Positions 8,409 through 17,785 of a stretch of 64,000 nt of DNA are shown here, piece by piece. The stretch covers positions 124,001 through 188,000 of the forward strand of contig NZ_MWIO01000013.1 in the NCBI RefSeq assembly GCF_004799035.1. Direction: 5' to 3'. The stretch is from Rhodanobacter lindaniclasticus (GTDB lineage: Bacteria; Pseudomonadota; Gammaproteobacteria; Xanthomonadales; Rhodanobacteraceae). A model generated the notes under the pieces. That model was not told the DNA's origin, did not search any database, and was given only the letters and a program-made list of their open reading frames with translations. How positions within the stretch are numbered: position 1 is the stretch's first letter; each line of letters opens with the position of its first letter. The position numbers and the translations under genes are program-made.

Positions 8409-9593
8409 ATGAAACATGCCGCCGGCACCCTTCTGTTCATTGCCCGCTTCGTCATCCTTGGCCTGGCGCTGGCCTTCTTGATCGGCCTGTTCTGGCCCGG
8501 CAGCGGCGAGCGTCTGCGCGAGCGGGTCGGGTTCGCCCCCGCGGCGGTCACGCAGGCGCAGCCCGGACAGGCCGGCGCGGCTCCCGCCTCCTACGCGGAC
8601 GCGGTGGCCGCCGCCGCGCCGTCGGTGGTGAACATCTATGCCAACAAGATCATCACCGAGCAAGCCCTGCGCATGTACGACAACCCGGTGCTGCAGCAGC
8701 TGTTCGGCGGCCAGCCGACGACCTACCAGCATCGCGAGCAGACGCTGGGTTCGGGCGTGATCGTCAGTGCCCGCGGCAACGACTACGTGCTGACCAACAA
8801 CCACGTGATCGCCAATGCCGCCGACATCCAGGTGTTGCTGTACGACGGCCGCATCGCCAAGGCGCGGCTGGTCGGTTCCGACCGCGAGACCGATCTGGCC
8901 GTGCTGAAGATCGACGCCAGCAACCTGCCGGTGATTCACATGGCCGACCCCAGCCAGTTGCGCCCCGGCGACGTGGTGCTGGCGATCGGCAACCCGTTCG
9001 GCCTCAACCAGACCGTGACGATGGGCATCGTCAGCGCGATCGGGCGGCAGTTGAACAGTTCCAGCGCCGAGGATTTCATCCAGACCGACGCGGCCATCAA
9101 CCTGGGCAATTCCGGTGGCGCGCTGGTCAACACGCAGGGGCAACTGGTCGGCATCAACACCTTGCTTATCGGCAAGGGCCAGGCCGCCAACGCGGAAGGG
9201 ATCGGTTTCGCCATCCCGGTGGCCACCGCCACCAAGGTGCTCGACCAGCTGATCACCACCGGGCACGTGGTGCGCGGCTGGCTTGGTGCCGACTACGCCT
9301 TCGTGCCGGTCGCGGCGGACAGCGGCTTGCCGGCTGCCGCGCGCGGCGCGCAGGTCATCGCGGTGTATTCCGGCGGCCCGGCTGCGCAGGCGGGGATCAA
9401 GCCGCGCGACATCCTGCTGCGCATCGGCAACGACGACATCCTCGGCCCGGCCGACCTGCGGCGGCGCGAGGCCTCCCTCAAGCCCGGCAGCCAGGTGCAG
9501 ATCTCCGGCCTGCGCGATGGCACGCCGTTCCAGGCCACGGTCACCCTGGCGCAGCGTCCGCCGATGGATGGATCTCTCTCCAGCCAGCCCTGA
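8409..9593 (+). CDS. DegS/AlgW-like membrane-anchored serine protease
   Basis: A 394-residue HtrA-family protease. One N-terminal hydrophobic segment (about residues 8-29) without a clear cleavage site suggests a membrane anchor with the rest in the periplasm. The catalytic triad is visible: His132 (TNNHVIANA), Asp162 (RETDLAVLKID) and Ser235 (NLGNSGGAL). A single PDZ domain follows (about 280-375). One PDZ plus an anchor is the DegS/AlgW layout rather than the DegP layout (soluble, two PDZ). DegS/AlgW cleave anti-sigma factors such as RseA/MucA when outer-membrane proteins misfold. It is divergent from petABC. The specific substrate here is inferred only from architecture. Confidence 0.9.
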   Translation: MKHAAGTLLFIARFVILGLALAFLIGLFWPGSGERLRERVGFAPAAVTQAQPGQAGAAPASYADAVAAAAPSVVNIYANKIITEQALRMYDNPVLQQLFGGQPTTYQHREQTLGSGVIVSARGNDYVLTNNHVIANAADIQVLLYDGRIAKARLVGSDRETDLAVLKIDASNLPVIHMADPSQLRPGDVVLAIGNPFGLNQTVTMGIVSAIGRQLNSSSAEDFIQTDAAINLGNSGGALVNTQGQLVGINTLLIGKGQAANAEGIGFAIPVATATKVLDQLITTGHVVRGWLGADYAFVPVAADSGLPAAARGAQVIAVYSGGPAAQAGIKPRDILLRIGNDDILGPADLRRREASLKPGSQVQISGLRDGTPFQATVTLAQRPPMDGSLSSQP

Positions 9594-9616
9594 GCGGCTC
9601 GCCGCGGCGGCGAGTG

Positions 9617-10768
9617 TCAGCCCGGGCCGCGCGAAGCCAGCGGCGGATGGATCGCCGCGCCGTAACGCCGGCGCAGGGTTTCCACCCGCTCCACGTAGAC
9701 CTGGGTCTCCGCATACGGCGGCACGCCCTTGTAACGCTGTACCGCGCCCGGCCCGGCGTTGTATGCCGCCGCGGCCAGCCGCTCGTTGCCGTCGAAGTCG
9801 CGCAGCAGCAGGCTCAGGTAACGGGCACCGCCGCGGATGTTCTGGGCGGAATTGAAGGCATCCAGCACGCCCATGTCGCTGGCTGTGCCGGGCATCAGCT
9901 GCATCAGCCCCTGCGCCCCCTTGAGCGACAACGCACGCGGGTTGAACGCGCTTTCGGCGTGGATGATCGCGCGCAGGAACGCCTCGTCGACGCCGTACTC
10001 GATGCTGGCCGCGCGGATCGTGTCGGCATACGCATCGAGGTTGAGCGCCACGCGATCCCAGCGGATCGTCGAATGCAGGTTGCAGGCCACGCAGGTGGAG
10101 ATGTAGCTGAACAGCATGGTCACCGCGCGGCCCTTGCCGCCGGCCGGGCGCAGGTTGGTGTACTCCACGCTGCCGTCGGCGCGCACGATGCGATAGACCG
10201 CCCCGCGCAGCACGCGGTCGCCAGCGTCGGCCATCCTGGGCGCGACCGGCGCGGCGTCGGCATGGTCTTCGCGGTACTGCCACTGGCCCGGCGTGCCGGC
10301 TGCCCTAGCCGCCAGCGGCAACTTCGCCGTGCTGACCGCCGAACTGCTCACCGCAGCCAGCGACTCGCGCTGCACCCGCGTCGCCTCGCGCGCCTGTGCG
10401 GTGCTCGCCGCGCCGCCTTGTACGCGAGCCAGCGACACCGGCCGGGCGCCATCGGCCGCAAGGCTCTGCGCCGTGGTGACCACCTGGCCGCTGACCCCGG
10501 TCAGCGACGCGCGCGCAACCGGTGCGGCCCGACGTACAACCTTCGACTCGGCATAGCTGCTGATCGCCCGGCAGCCGTGATACCCCGCCCGCTCGCTGCT
10601 GTACACGGTTTCGCCGCTGCTGCCGATGCACTGATACAAGGTGCCGGCGCGCGCCGTCGTGGCCAACAGGCAGGCGGCCAGCAACGCGACCCCGAGAAGG
10701 ATCGAACGCAAGGGGAAACCGCGAACAGGCCGATCGACGCGTCCCCCGTGACTGGCGGCACCGGACAT
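9617..10768 (-). CDS. Lytic transglycosylase, SLT domain
   Basis: A 383-residue secreted protein. The start at 10768 places a hydrophobic signal (about residues 20-41, [20 protein letters not shown]) near the N-terminus. The SLT domain is C-terminal: catalytic Glu272 in [11 protein letters not shown], then GLMQLMPGT and [10 protein letters not shown], the three signatures of goose-lysozyme-like transglycosylases. A DUF4124-like segment ([18 protein letters not shown]) precedes it, with an Ala/Ser-rich linker before that. It cleaves the MurNAc-GlcNAc bond of peptidoglycan with formation of the 1,6-anhydro product. It converges on the protease gene and is divergent from miaB. Confidence 0.92.
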   Translation of the reverse strand: MSGAASHGGRVDRPVRGFPLRSILLGVALLAACLLATTARAGTLYQCIGSSGETVYSSERAGYHGCRAISSYAESKVVRRAAPVARASLTGVSGQVVTTAQSLAADGARPVSLARVQGGAASTAQAREATRVQRESLAAVSSSAVSTAKLPLAARAAGTPGQWQYREDHADAAPVAPRMADAGDRVLRGAVYRIVRADGSVEYTNLRPAGGKGRAVTMLFSYISTCVACNLHSTIRWDRVALNLDAYADTIRAASIEYGVDEAFLRAIIHAESAFNPRALSLKGAQGLMQLMPGTASDMGVLDAFNSAQNIRGGARYLSLLLRDFDGNERLAAAAYNAGPGAVQRYKGVPPYAETQVYVERVETLRRRYGAAIHPPLASRGPG

Positions 10769-10935
10769 GGGCGCAGTGTGCCGCCACGCGCGGCCAGCGC
10801 CAAGTGCGCAGGGTCTCAGTTCCACGATCACGGCGAGCACCCAGGCGGCCGAGGGAAAAGCGCAAGTGCTTGATCTGGCAGGCACATCGGCAGCAGGGTA
10901 AACTGCGCAGTTCTGCGGACAACGCCTCCGCCCCC

Positions 10936-12300
10936 ATGAATCACGGTACCCACGCGATGAGCGGCAAGCTTTTCATCAAGACCCACGGCTGCCAGATGAA
11001 CGAGTACGACTCGGCCAAGATGGCCGACGTGCTGAAGGCCTCGCACGGCCTGGAGCTGACCCAGGACGAGTCGGAGGCGGATGTGATCCTGATCAACACC
11101 TGCTCGATCCGCGAGAAGGCGCAGGAAAAGGTGTTCAGCCAGCTCGGTCGCTGGAAGCAGCACAAGCGGGACGGCAAGCCGGTGTTGATCGGCGTCGGCG
11201 GTTGCGTGGCCTCGCAGGAAGGCGCGGCGATCGTCAAGCGCGCGCCCTACGTGGACCTGGTGTTCGGCCCGCAGACCTTGCACCGGCTGCCCCAGCTGAT
11301 CGAGGCCCAGCGCGCCACCGGCAAGCCGCAGGTGGACATCAGCTTCCCCGAGATCGAGAAGTTCGATTGCCTGCCGGAGCCGCGCGCCGAAGGTCCCACC
11401 GCGTTCGTCTCGATCATGGAAGGCTGCTCGAAGTACTGCAGCTACTGCGTGGTGCCGTACACCCGCGGCACCGAGATCAGCCGTCCGTTCGACGACGTGC
11501 TGGTGGAAGTGGCCCAGCTCGCCGCGCAGGGCGTGCGCGAAGTGAACTTGCTCGGCCAGAACGTCAACGCCTATCGCGGCCCGACTCATGACGGCGGCAT
11601 CGCCGACCTCGCCGTGCTGATCCACGCCATCGCACAGATCGAAGGCATCGGCCGCATCCGCTTCACCACCTCGCATCCGCTGGAGTTCTCCGACTCGCTG
11701 ATCGAGGCCTACGCCAACGTGCCGCAACTGGCCAACTACCTGCACCTGCCGGTGCAGGCCGGCTCCGACCGCATCCTGTCGGCGATGAAACGCGGCTACA
11801 CCACGCTCGAGTTCAAGCAGAAGATCCGCAAGCTGCGCGCGGTGCGGCCGGACATCTGCGTGTCGTCGGACTTCATCGTGGGCTTCCCCGGCGAGACCGA
11901 CGAGGATTTCGAGAAGACCATGAAGCTGGTCGACGACGTCGGCTTCGACCAGAGCTTCACCTTCATCTTCTCCTCGCGCCCGGGCACGCCGGCGGCAGGT
12001 CTGGCCGACGACACGCCGGCGGCGGTCAAGCACGAGCGCCTTGCGCGCCTGCAGGCCGCGATCAACGCAAACGCGAAGAAGATCAACGAGGCGATGGTCG
12101 GCTCCGTGCAGCGCGTGCTGGTGGAAAAGCCCAGCACCCGCAACCCGAACGAACTCAGCGGCCGCACCGAGAACATGCGCTACGTGAACTTCGCCGGCGA
12201 CGCGCGCCTGATCGGTCAGTTCGTCGACGTGGTGGTCACCGACGCGATGGCCAATTCGCTGCGCGGGCGGGTGAAGCTGGCCGACGAAGTCGCCGCGTAG
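10936..12300 (+). CDS. miaB: tRNA-2-methylthio-N6-dimethylallyladenosine synthase
   Basis: A 454-residue radical-SAM methylthiotransferase that thiomethylates i6A37 of tRNAs reading UNN codons. The UPF0004 domain carries three cluster-binding cysteines (Cys19 in [11 protein letters not shown], Cys56 in NTCSIRE, Cys90 in GGCVASQ). The radical-SAM motif is CSKYCSYC (Cys164, 168, 171), and a TRAM domain ends the protein. An ATG at 10957 ([12 protein letters not shown]) is an equally plausible start. In most proteobacteria phoH follows miaB directly; here an efflux cassette on the other strand lies between them. Confidence 0.96.
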   Translation: MNHGTHAMSGKLFIKTHGCQMNEYDSAKMADVLKASHGLELTQDESEADVILINTCSIREKAQEKVFSQLGRWKQHKRDGKPVLIGVGGCVASQEGAAIVKRAPYVDLVFGPQTLHRLPQLIEAQRATGKPQVDISFPEIEKFDCLPEPRAEGPTAFVSIMEGCSKYCSYCVVPYTRGTEISRPFDDVLVEVAQLAAQGVREVNLLGQNVNAYRGPTHDGGIADLAVLIHAIAQIEGIGRIRFTTSHPLEFSDSLIEAYANVPQLANYLHLPVQAGSDRILSAMKRGYTTLEFKQKIRKLRAVRPDICVSSDFIVGFPGETDEDFEKTMKLVDDVGFDQSFTFIFSSRPGTPAAGLADDTPAAVKHERLARLQAAINANAKKINEAMVGSVQRVLVEKPSTRNPNELSGRTENMRYVNFAGDARLIGQFVDVVVTDAMANSLRGRVKLADEVAA

Positions 12301-12362
12301 CGCGGGCTCTGCCCGCCGTGATCTTGCGGTACGACGATGGCGGCAGTAGCCGCCCTGCGCTC
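12301..12362. repeat. REP-like palindrome pair, family A (GGCGGGCA type)
   Basis: Directly after the miaB stop lie CGCGGGCTCTGCCCGCC and, about 25 bp on, GGCGGCAGTAGCCGCC. The unit GC-rich arm / short loop / arm recurs at 17619-17681 and 51862-51927, always in intergenic sequence. It may serve as a bidirectional terminator-like hairpin for the convergent miaB and ABC permease genes, but there is no T-run. Confidence 0.6.
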
Positions 12363-12387
12363 CCGCAACAACGCGCGGACAGCTTCG

Positions 12388-13497
12388 TCAATCCAGCCGC
12401 TTGCGGAAGCGCAATATCGCCAGCGCCATCATCGCCAGCGTGAACACTGCCAGCGCCAGCACGTCGAGCCACATCTCCCGCAAGCCCGCGCCGCGCAGCA
12501 TCACGCCGCGGATCAGGCGCAGGAAATGGGTCAGCGGCAAGATCTCGGCGAGCCACTGCACCAGCTTCGGCATGCCGGCGAACGGGAACATGAAGCCCGA
12601 CAGCAGGATCGATGGCAGGAACACGAAGAACGTCATCTGCATCGCCTGGAACTGCGACTGCGCGCGCGTGGAGATCAACAGGCCCAAGGCGAGGTTGGCG
12701 AGGATCAGCAAGCCCGAGGCCAGGTACACATCGACCACGCTGCCGAGAATCGGCACCGCGAACAGCCACGTGCCGAGCGCCAGGATCACGCTGGTCTGCA
12801 CCAGGCCGATCGCCACGTACGGCAGCACCTTGCCGATCATCAGCTCCGAGCTGGTCAGCGGGGTGGCGATCAGCAGCTCCATGTTGCCGCGCTCGCGCTC
12901 GCGCACGATCGCGATGGCGGTGAACAGCACCATCGTCATGGTCAGGATGACGCCGATCAGGCCGGGCACGATGTTGACCGCGGAGCGTCGCTGCGGGTTG
13001 TAGAAGGCGACCATGCTGATCCGCCCACCGACCGGGGTACTGGTCGCCGGCGCGCGGGTATCGGGCGCGGCGCTGTCGATCGGCACCTGCATCAGTTGCG
13101 CGGCAGCGGCCTGCACCGCCGTGTCGCTGCCGTCGACCAGGATCTGCGCCACCGCGCGGCCGTCGATGCGGCGCCGCTCGAAATCCGGCGGCACCACAAT
13201 GCCGATGCCGACCTGCCCGCGCCGGATCATCGCCATCAACTCCTGCGGCGTGTTCACCCGCGCCACCGGCGCCACCACGCCGGTGGCCAGCATGTCCATC
13301 ACCAGGGCGCGCGAACCGGCGCTGTTGGCCTGGTCGACGATGCCGGCGTCGAGCCCGCGCAGGTTGGTGTTGATTGCATAGCCGAACAGCACCAGCTGGA
13401 TCACCGGGATGCCCACCACCATCGCCAGCGTGATGCGGTCGCGGCGCAGCTGGCGCAGCTCCTTGACCACGATCGCCCACAGCCGCCGCACGTTCAT
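12388..13497 (-). CDS. ABC-2 type export permease (YbhS/YbhR-like)
   Basis: A 369-residue permease of the ABC-2 type. It has an N-terminal membrane helix (about residues 22-42), a large extracytoplasmic domain (about 45-175) and five further hydrophobic segments, the YbhS/YbhR/DrrB layout. The ATG at 13497 overlaps the ATPase stop (ATGA). With only one permease in the cassette it would have to act as a homodimer. It belongs to a cassette in the order TetR, HlyD-like, ATPase, permease, like the cecR-ybhGFSR efflux system of Escherichia coli. The substrate is unknown; drugs or hydrophobic compounds are likely. Confidence 0.9.
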   Translation of the reverse strand: MNVRRLWAIVVKELRQLRRDRITLAMVVGIPVIQLVLFGYAINTNLRGLDAGIVDQANSAGSRALVMDMLATGVVAPVARVNTPQELMAMIRRGQVGIGIVVPPDFERRRIDGRAVAQILVDGSDTAVQAAAAQLMQVPIDSAAPDTRAPATSTPVGGRISMVAFYNPQRRSAVNIVPGLIGVILTMTMVLFTAIAIVRERERGNMELLIATPLTSSELMIGKVLPYVAIGLVQTSVILALGTWLFAVPILGSVVDVYLASGLLILANLALGLLISTRAQSQFQAMQMTFFVFLPSILLSGFMFPFAGMPKLVQWLAEILPLTHFLRLIRGVMLRGAGLREMWLDVLALAVFTLAMMALAILRFRKRLD

Positions 13498-14438
13498 GCG
13501 GCGCGCTCCGCGTCGCGGCGCGTGGCGGCGACGAACACGTCTTCGAGATTCGGCGGCGCCGCCGCCAGCGCGGCCTTGTGCCCCGTCGTCGCCAGTGCCC
13601 TGTCCATGTCCGGGGTAACGCCCTCGGCCCCGGTCAGCACGCGCAGGATGTTGCCGACCTGGGCCACGCCGAGCACGCCCGCCACGCTCGCGAGCGCGCG
13701 CTGGGCGGCGCGCGGATCGTCCGTTTCGACGGTGAACGTGCGCCCTTCCAGTTGCGCGGTCAGCTCGCGCGGTGTGCCGTCGGCGACCAGTGCGCCGCGG
13801 TCGAGGATGGCCAGCCGGTGGCAGCGCTCGGCTTCGTCCATCAGGTGGGTGGAGACCAGCAGCGTGGTGCCGGCATCGGCCAGCTCGAAGAGCTTTTCCC
13901 AGAAATCGCGGCGCGATTCCGGATCGACCGCGCTGGTCGGTTCGTCGAGGAACAGCAGCTGCGGCTCGTGCAGCACCGCACAGGCCAGCGCCAGGCGCTG
14001 CTTCTGGCCGCCGCTCATGGTGCCGGCCAGTTGCCGCTGCCGATCGCCGAAGTGGTACTGCTCGATCAGCTCGTCGACGCGGCGTTTGGTCTTCGCCTTC
14101 GGCACGCCCTGGATCGCGGCGAGGAACTCCAGGTTCTCGCGCACGCCGAGGTCCTCGAACAGCGAGAATTTCTGCGTCATGTAGCCGATATGCGTACGCA
14201 GTTCGTCGGCCTGTGCCGGAATCTTCAGGCCGAGCACCTCGATCTCGCCCCCGCTTGGCGTCAGCAGCCCGCACAGCATGCGGATGGTGGTGGACTTGCC
14301 CGAGCCGTTCGGGCCGAGGAAGCCGTAGACGCGCTGCGCCGGCACGTCGAGATCGACGTGATCGACCGCCACCAGCTTGCCGAAGCACCGGGTCAGGCCG
14401 CGCGCGCGAATCGCCACATCATCCGCTGCGGCATTCAT
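13494..14438 (-). CDS. ABC transporter ATP-binding protein
   Basis: A 314-residue ATPase with one nucleotide-binding domain: Walker A GPNGSGKST (about residues 43-51), signature MSGGQKQRLALA and Walker B LLFLDEPTSAVDP, then an H-loop in LLVSTHLMDEA. The C-terminal 80 residues form the accessory domain common to ABC-2 exporter ATPases. Escherichia coli YbhF has two such domains fused; this one has a single domain and would dimerise. Its start overlaps the HlyD-like stop by ATGA and its stop overlaps the permease start in the same way. Confidence 0.93.
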   Translation of the reverse strand: MNAAADDVAIRARGLTRCFGKLVAVDHVDLDVPAQRVYGFLGPNGSGKSTTIRMLCGLLTPSGGEIEVLGLKIPAQADELRTHIGYMTQKFSLFEDLGVRENLEFLAAIQGVPKAKTKRRVDELIEQYHFGDRQRQLAGTMSGGQKQRLALACAVLHEPQLLFLDEPTSAVDPESRRDFWEKLFELADAGTTLLVSTHLMDEAERCHRLAILDRGALVADGTPRELTAQLEGRTFTVETDDPRAAQRALASVAGVLGVAQVGNILRVLTGAEGVTPDMDRALATTGHKAALAAAPPNLEDVFVAATRRDAERAA

Positions 14439-15403
14439 TTCGCCGGCCCGCGAAACTCGACGCGCACTGGCAGGCCGGCGGGCAGTTCCGCCGCGTCCGC
14501 GCCCAGGGCGACTTCGGCGAGATAGCTGAGCCGCGCCGCGTCGTCGCCGATCAGTGCGTAGTACGGGGTGAAGTCCGGCTCGCTGCGGATCATGCGCAGC
14601 TTGCCGGCATACGGTCTGTCGCGACCGGCCACGAATACGTCGATGGCCTCGCCGACGTGCATGCCGGCGCGCTGCTGCACCGGCACGTAGATGCGCGCGT
14701 ATGGCGCGTCGCCGGCCAGCAGGATCGCCAGTGGCGCGCCGACCGGCGCCTGGTCGCCCAGGCGGTACGGCAGGCTGTCGATGCGCCCGGCGCGCGGCGC
14801 CACGACGGCCAGCTTGCCCAGCAGCACTTGCTGCGCGCTGACTTGCGCCTGCGCCGCCGCGACGGCGGCTTGCGCCTGGGCGAGCTGCTCCGGACGCGTG
14901 CCGTGCAACAACTCGTCGAGCGCTGCGCGTGCGGCCGCTGCCTGGCCATCGGCGTTGCCTGCCGCGGCGCGGGCGCGATCGAGATCGGCCGCGGCCACGT
15001 AGCTCTTGCCCTTCAGCGGCAGCAAACGGTTGTAGTACGCGCGGGCTTCGCGTGCCTGTGCCTGCACCGCGGCCAGACTCGCGCGGGCCCTGGCGATGTC
15101 CTCGCGGCGCGGCCCGGTCCGGAGTTCAGCCAGGAGTTCGCGCTGCTGCTCCAGCTGGGCCTGGGCGGCGGCGAACTCGGCGCGGGTATGCGCGGGGTCC
15201 AGTTGCAGCAGCGGCTGGCCCGCCTTGACCTGCTCGCCTTCGCGCACGTCGATCGCCACGATGCGCTCGGCAACCGGCGCCGGCAGCGTGATGCGGTCGA
15301 ACTCGAGCGTGCCCAGCGCCTGCGGCACCTGCTTGCTGCAACCGGCGGGAACGGCGAGCACCAGCGCCGCCAGCGACTGGCAGATCACGGTCGTGAACTT
15401 CAT
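14435..15403 (-). CDS. HlyD-family periplasmic adaptor (YbhG-like), lipoprotein
   Basis: A 322-residue membrane-fusion protein. The N-terminus (MKFTTVICQSLAALVLAVPAG, then Cys22) looks like a lipoprotein signal with a slightly unusual lipobox. A biotinyl-lipoyl-like half (IVAIDVREGEQVKAGQPLL), a long Ala/Gln/Arg coiled-coil hairpin (about residues 65-195), the second lipoyl half (VVAPRAGRIDSLPYRLGDQA) and a beta-barrel follow. It should bridge the inner-membrane ABC exporter to an outer-membrane channel. GGAGAG precedes the ATG, which overlaps the TetR stop (ATGA). Confidence 0.91.
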   Translation of the reverse strand: MKFTTVICQSLAALVLAVPAGCSKQVPQALGTLEFDRITLPAPVAERIVAIDVREGEQVKAGQPLLQLDPAHTRAEFAAAQAQLEQQRELLAELRTGPRREDIARARASLAAVQAQAREARAYYNRLLPLKGKSYVAAADLDRARAAAGNADGQAAAARAALDELLHGTRPEQLAQAQAAVAAAQAQVSAQQVLLGKLAVVAPRAGRIDSLPYRLGDQAPVGAPLAILLAGDAPYARIYVPVQQRAGMHVGEAIDVFVAGRDRPYAGKLRMIRSEPDFTPYYALIGDDAARLSYLAEVALGADAAELPAGLPVRVEFRGPAK

Positions 15404-16074
15404 GCAGGCTCTCCACGTTTCGTCGTGCCGACGCCCTGTCCCAGCAGCGCCAGCGTGTGTTCGAGCATGGCCCCGGGGCCGAGTGCCTCGGCATCGAAGG
15501 CGCGCCGCCAGATCGGCGCGCCGGCGGCAGGAAACAGGGTCAGGCCGACCAGCGAGACGACCAGCAGGCGGGGGTCCAGCGCCGCGTTCAGCCGTCCATT
15601 TGCCTGCGCCGCGGCGAAGCGTTGTGCCAACAGCTGCGGCACGCCCGGCACGGCCCGGTCGAACAATATCTCGCGCAGCGCACCGCCCTCGCACAGCACT
15701 TCGCGCACCCACAGCGGCGGCAGCCAGGGATGGCTCGCCACGACGTCGCTGATCCCGCGCACGAAGGCTTCGGTCAGCGCGGCCGGGTCATTGCCGGCAA
15801 GCTCCAACTGCGCGCGCAGCGGCGCTAGCGACGGCAGCAGACGCTCGTCGATCACGGCCTGCAGCAGCCGCGCCTTGTCGCCAAAGTAGTAATGCAGCAT
15901 CGCCGGGGTGACCCCCGCCTCGGTGGCGATCGCCCGCAACGAGGTGGCGGCGATACCTGTGCGCGCGAACTGCCCCAGCGCCGCATCCAGCAGATGCCGG
16001 CGCAGATCCTTCTCGTCGCCGCTGGGGCGCCCGGCGCGGCGCTGCGGTTTTGCGCGTTTGCCTGAAGTAGCCAT
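15400..16074 (-). CDS. TetR-family regulator (CecR/YbiH-like) of the efflux cassette
   Basis: A 224-residue regulator. The helix-turn-helix lies near residues 40-65 (TSLRAIATEAGVTPAMLHYYFG). A basic N-terminal tail (GKRAKPQRRAGRPSG) resembles CecR-type members, and the C-terminal half is the ligand-binding domain. It is the first gene of the four-gene cassette, so autoregulation together with its efflux genes is expected. There is no Shine-Dalgarno upstream of the ATG; the AT-rich promoter-operator abuts it, so the mRNA may be leaderless. Confidence 0.9.
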   Translation of the reverse strand: MATSGKRAKPQRRAGRPSGDEKDLRRHLLDAALGQFARTGIAATSLRAIATEAGVTPAMLHYYFGDKARLLQAVIDERLLPSLAPLRAQLELAGNDPAALTEAFVRGISDVVASHPWLPPLWVREVLCEGGALREILFDRAVPGVPQLLAQRFAAAQANGRLNAALDPRLLVVSLVGLTLFPAAGAPIWRRAFDAEALGPGAMLEHTLALLGQGVGTTKRGEPA

Positions 16075-16078
16075 GGGT

Positions 16079-16109
16079 ATAAATTAATTCATCGTTTAAT
16101 TATTTGCAA
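16079..16109 (-). promoter_or_regulatory. AT-rich promoter/operator of the TetR efflux cassette
   Basis: A 30-bp AT-rich island in GC-rich surroundings. The half-sites AATTAA (16082-16087) and TTAATT (16096-16101) form an inverted repeat with an 8-bp spacer, the usual layout of a TetR operator. On the minus strand TTGCAA and TAATTT are 17 bp apart and could be -35 and -10, putting the transcript start at or next to the ATG. Confidence 0.5.
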
Positions 16110-16174
16110 ACCCCCAGGCGCCGGCGGGCACCGGCATGGTCCTTCCGGCGCCTCCGCGCTACTCTCGCGCCCCT

Positions 16175-17155
16175 ATGAGCGAACTCAACCAGCGCGACTT
16201 CACCCTCGATCCCGAGGACAACGCCCGCCTCGCCAACCTGTGCGGACCGTTCGACGAACACCTGCGCCAGGTCGAACTGCGCCTCGGCGTGGAGATCAAC
16301 CACCGCGGCAGCATCTTCCAGGTGATCGGTGAGGACGCGCCGGCGCGCGCCGCCGAAAAAGTACTGCGCGCGCTGTACGCCGGCACCGCCGACGAGGCGC
16401 TGACCGGCGCGAAGATCAACCTGCATCTGGCCGAATCGGGCATCGACGCGATCGCCGAGTCGGCCGCCGAAGGTGCGCAGGAAGTCGTCATCAAGGTCAA
16501 GCGCGGCGTGATCAAGGGCCGCGGGCCGAACCAGGCGCGCTACCTGCACGCGATCGCCAGCCACGACATCAACTTCGGCGTGGGCCCGGCCGGCACCGGC
16601 AAGACCTACCTCGCCGTGGCCAGCGCGGTCGAGGCGCTGGAGGCGAACCGGGTGCAGCGGCTGATCCTGGTGCGGCCGGCGGTGGAGGCCGGCGAGAAAC
16701 TGGGCTTCCTGCCCGGCGATCTGTCACAGAAGGTCGATCCCTACCTGCGCCCGCTGTACGACGCGCTGTACGAGATGCTCGGCTTCGAGAAGGTGGCCAA
16801 GCTGATCGAGCGCAACGTGATCGAGATCGCGCCGCTGGCCTACATGCGGGGGCGCACCTTGAACGATTCCTACGTGATCCTCGACGAGGCGCAGAACACC
16901 ACGGTCGAGCAGATGAAGATGTTCCTCACCCGCATCGGCTTCGGCACGGTGGCGGTGATCACCGGCGACGTCACCCAGGTCGACCTGCCGCGCAACACGC
17001 GCTCGGGCCTGCGCCAGGCGATCGAAGTGCTGCGCGGCGTGGCCGGCATCAGCTTCACCTTCTTCACCTCGCGTGACGTGGTGCGCCATCCGCTGGTGGC
17101 CAAGATCGTGCGCGCGTACGAGGCGTTCGAGCAGAAGGACGAGGACGGCGAATGA
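16175..17155 (+). CDS. phoH: PhoH-family ATPase (YbeZ)
   Basis: A 326-residue PhoH-like protein. The start at 16175 ([11 protein letters not shown]) is preferred over an in-frame GTG 39 bp upstream. An N-terminal KH-like region (about residues 30-110) precedes the P-loop GPAGTGKT (137-144) and the Walker B segment VILDEAQN. YbeZ is an ATPase or helicase associated with the endoribonuclease YbeY and 16S rRNA maturation. The ybeY start overlaps its stop (ATGA). The usual neighbour miaB is displaced upstream by the efflux cassette. Confidence 0.95.
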   Translation: MSELNQRDFTLDPEDNARLANLCGPFDEHLRQVELRLGVEINHRGSIFQVIGEDAPARAAEKVLRALYAGTADEALTGAKINLHLAESGIDAIAESAAEGAQEVVIKVKRGVIKGRGPNQARYLHAIASHDINFGVGPAGTGKTYLAVASAVEALEANRVQRLILVRPAVEAGEKLGFLPGDLSQKVDPYLRPLYDALYEMLGFEKVAKLIERNVIEIAPLAYMRGRTLNDSYVILDEAQNTTVEQMKMFLTRIGFGTVAVITGDVTQVDLPRNTRSGLRQAIEVLRGVAGISFTFFTSRDVVRHPLVAKIVRAYEAFEQKDEDGE

Positions 17156-17613
17156 GCGCGCCGGTGACGCTCGCCGTCGGCTACGCGGTGCCACGTGCCG
17201 GCCTGCCCGCGCCGGCCAGCTTCCGTCGCTGGGTCGAGGCCGCGCTGCGTGGCGCGAAACGGCGCAAGCGCGCCGAACTGGCCATCCGCATCGTCGACGC
17301 CAGGGAGGGCCGCGCGCTCAACCGCGATTACCGCGGCAAGGATTACGCCACCAACGTGCTGTCGTTTCCCGCCGAACTGCCGCCAGGCGTGGATCTGCCG
17401 CTGATCGGCGACCTCGCCATCTGCGCCCCGGTGGTGCTGCGCGAGGCGGCCGAACAGGGCAAATTGCCACGCGACCACTGGGCCCATCTCACCATCCACG
17501 GCGTGCTGCACCTGCTCGGTTACGACCACATCGAGGAGGCCGAGGCCGAGGCGATGGAGGCGCTGGAAACCCGCATCCTGGCCGGCCTCGGCATCGCCGA
17601 CCCGTACGCCTGA
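17152..17613 (+). CDS. ybeY: Endoribonuclease YbeY
   Basis: A 153-residue metalloprotein involved in 16S rRNA 3'-end maturation and ribosome quality control. The zinc-binding signature [11 protein letters not shown] gives ligands His116, His120 and His126. The [28 protein letters not shown] segment is also typical of the family. Translationally coupled to phoH. A 172-bp gap containing a REP-like repeat and a possible promoter separates it from corC. Confidence 0.97.
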   Translation: MSAPVTLAVGYAVPRAGLPAPASFRRWVEAALRGAKRRKRAELAIRIVDAREGRALNRDYRGKDYATNVLSFPAELPPGVDLPLIGDLAICAPVVLREAAEQGKLPRDHWAHLTIHGVLHLLGYDHIEEAEAEAMEALETRILAGLGIADPYA

Positions 17614-17618
17614 ATCCT

Positions 17619-17681
17619 GCAGGGCGCACACGGCCCGCCATCCTCGTGTGGCGAAACGGCGGCGGGCAGCGCCCGCCCTGC
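17619..17681. repeat. REP-like palindrome pair, family A
   Basis: A degenerate inverted pair: GCAGGGCGCACACGGCCCG on the left and GGCGGGCAGCGCCCGCC (17661-17677) on the right, facing each other as in a bacterial interspersed mosaic element. Same family as 12301-12362 and 51862-51927. It sits between ybeY and corC. Confidence 0.6.
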
Positions 17682-17740
17682 GCGTCACCCTCGATTGCAC
17701 ATGCCGTGCGGCCGTGCAGGGTCGAAACGGATTTTTCCGC

Positions 17741-17746
17741 TAGAAT
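17741..17746 (+). promoter_or_regulatory. Possible -10 box for corC
   Basis: TAGAAT, 40 bp upstream of the corC ATG, in an A/T-richer stretch after the REP-like repeat. No convincing -35 is seen 16-18 bp upstream. Confidence 0.3.
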
Positions 17747-17785
17747 CAAGCTTCCGCCCGCGTTTGGGCTGATTTCCAAAGAGTG

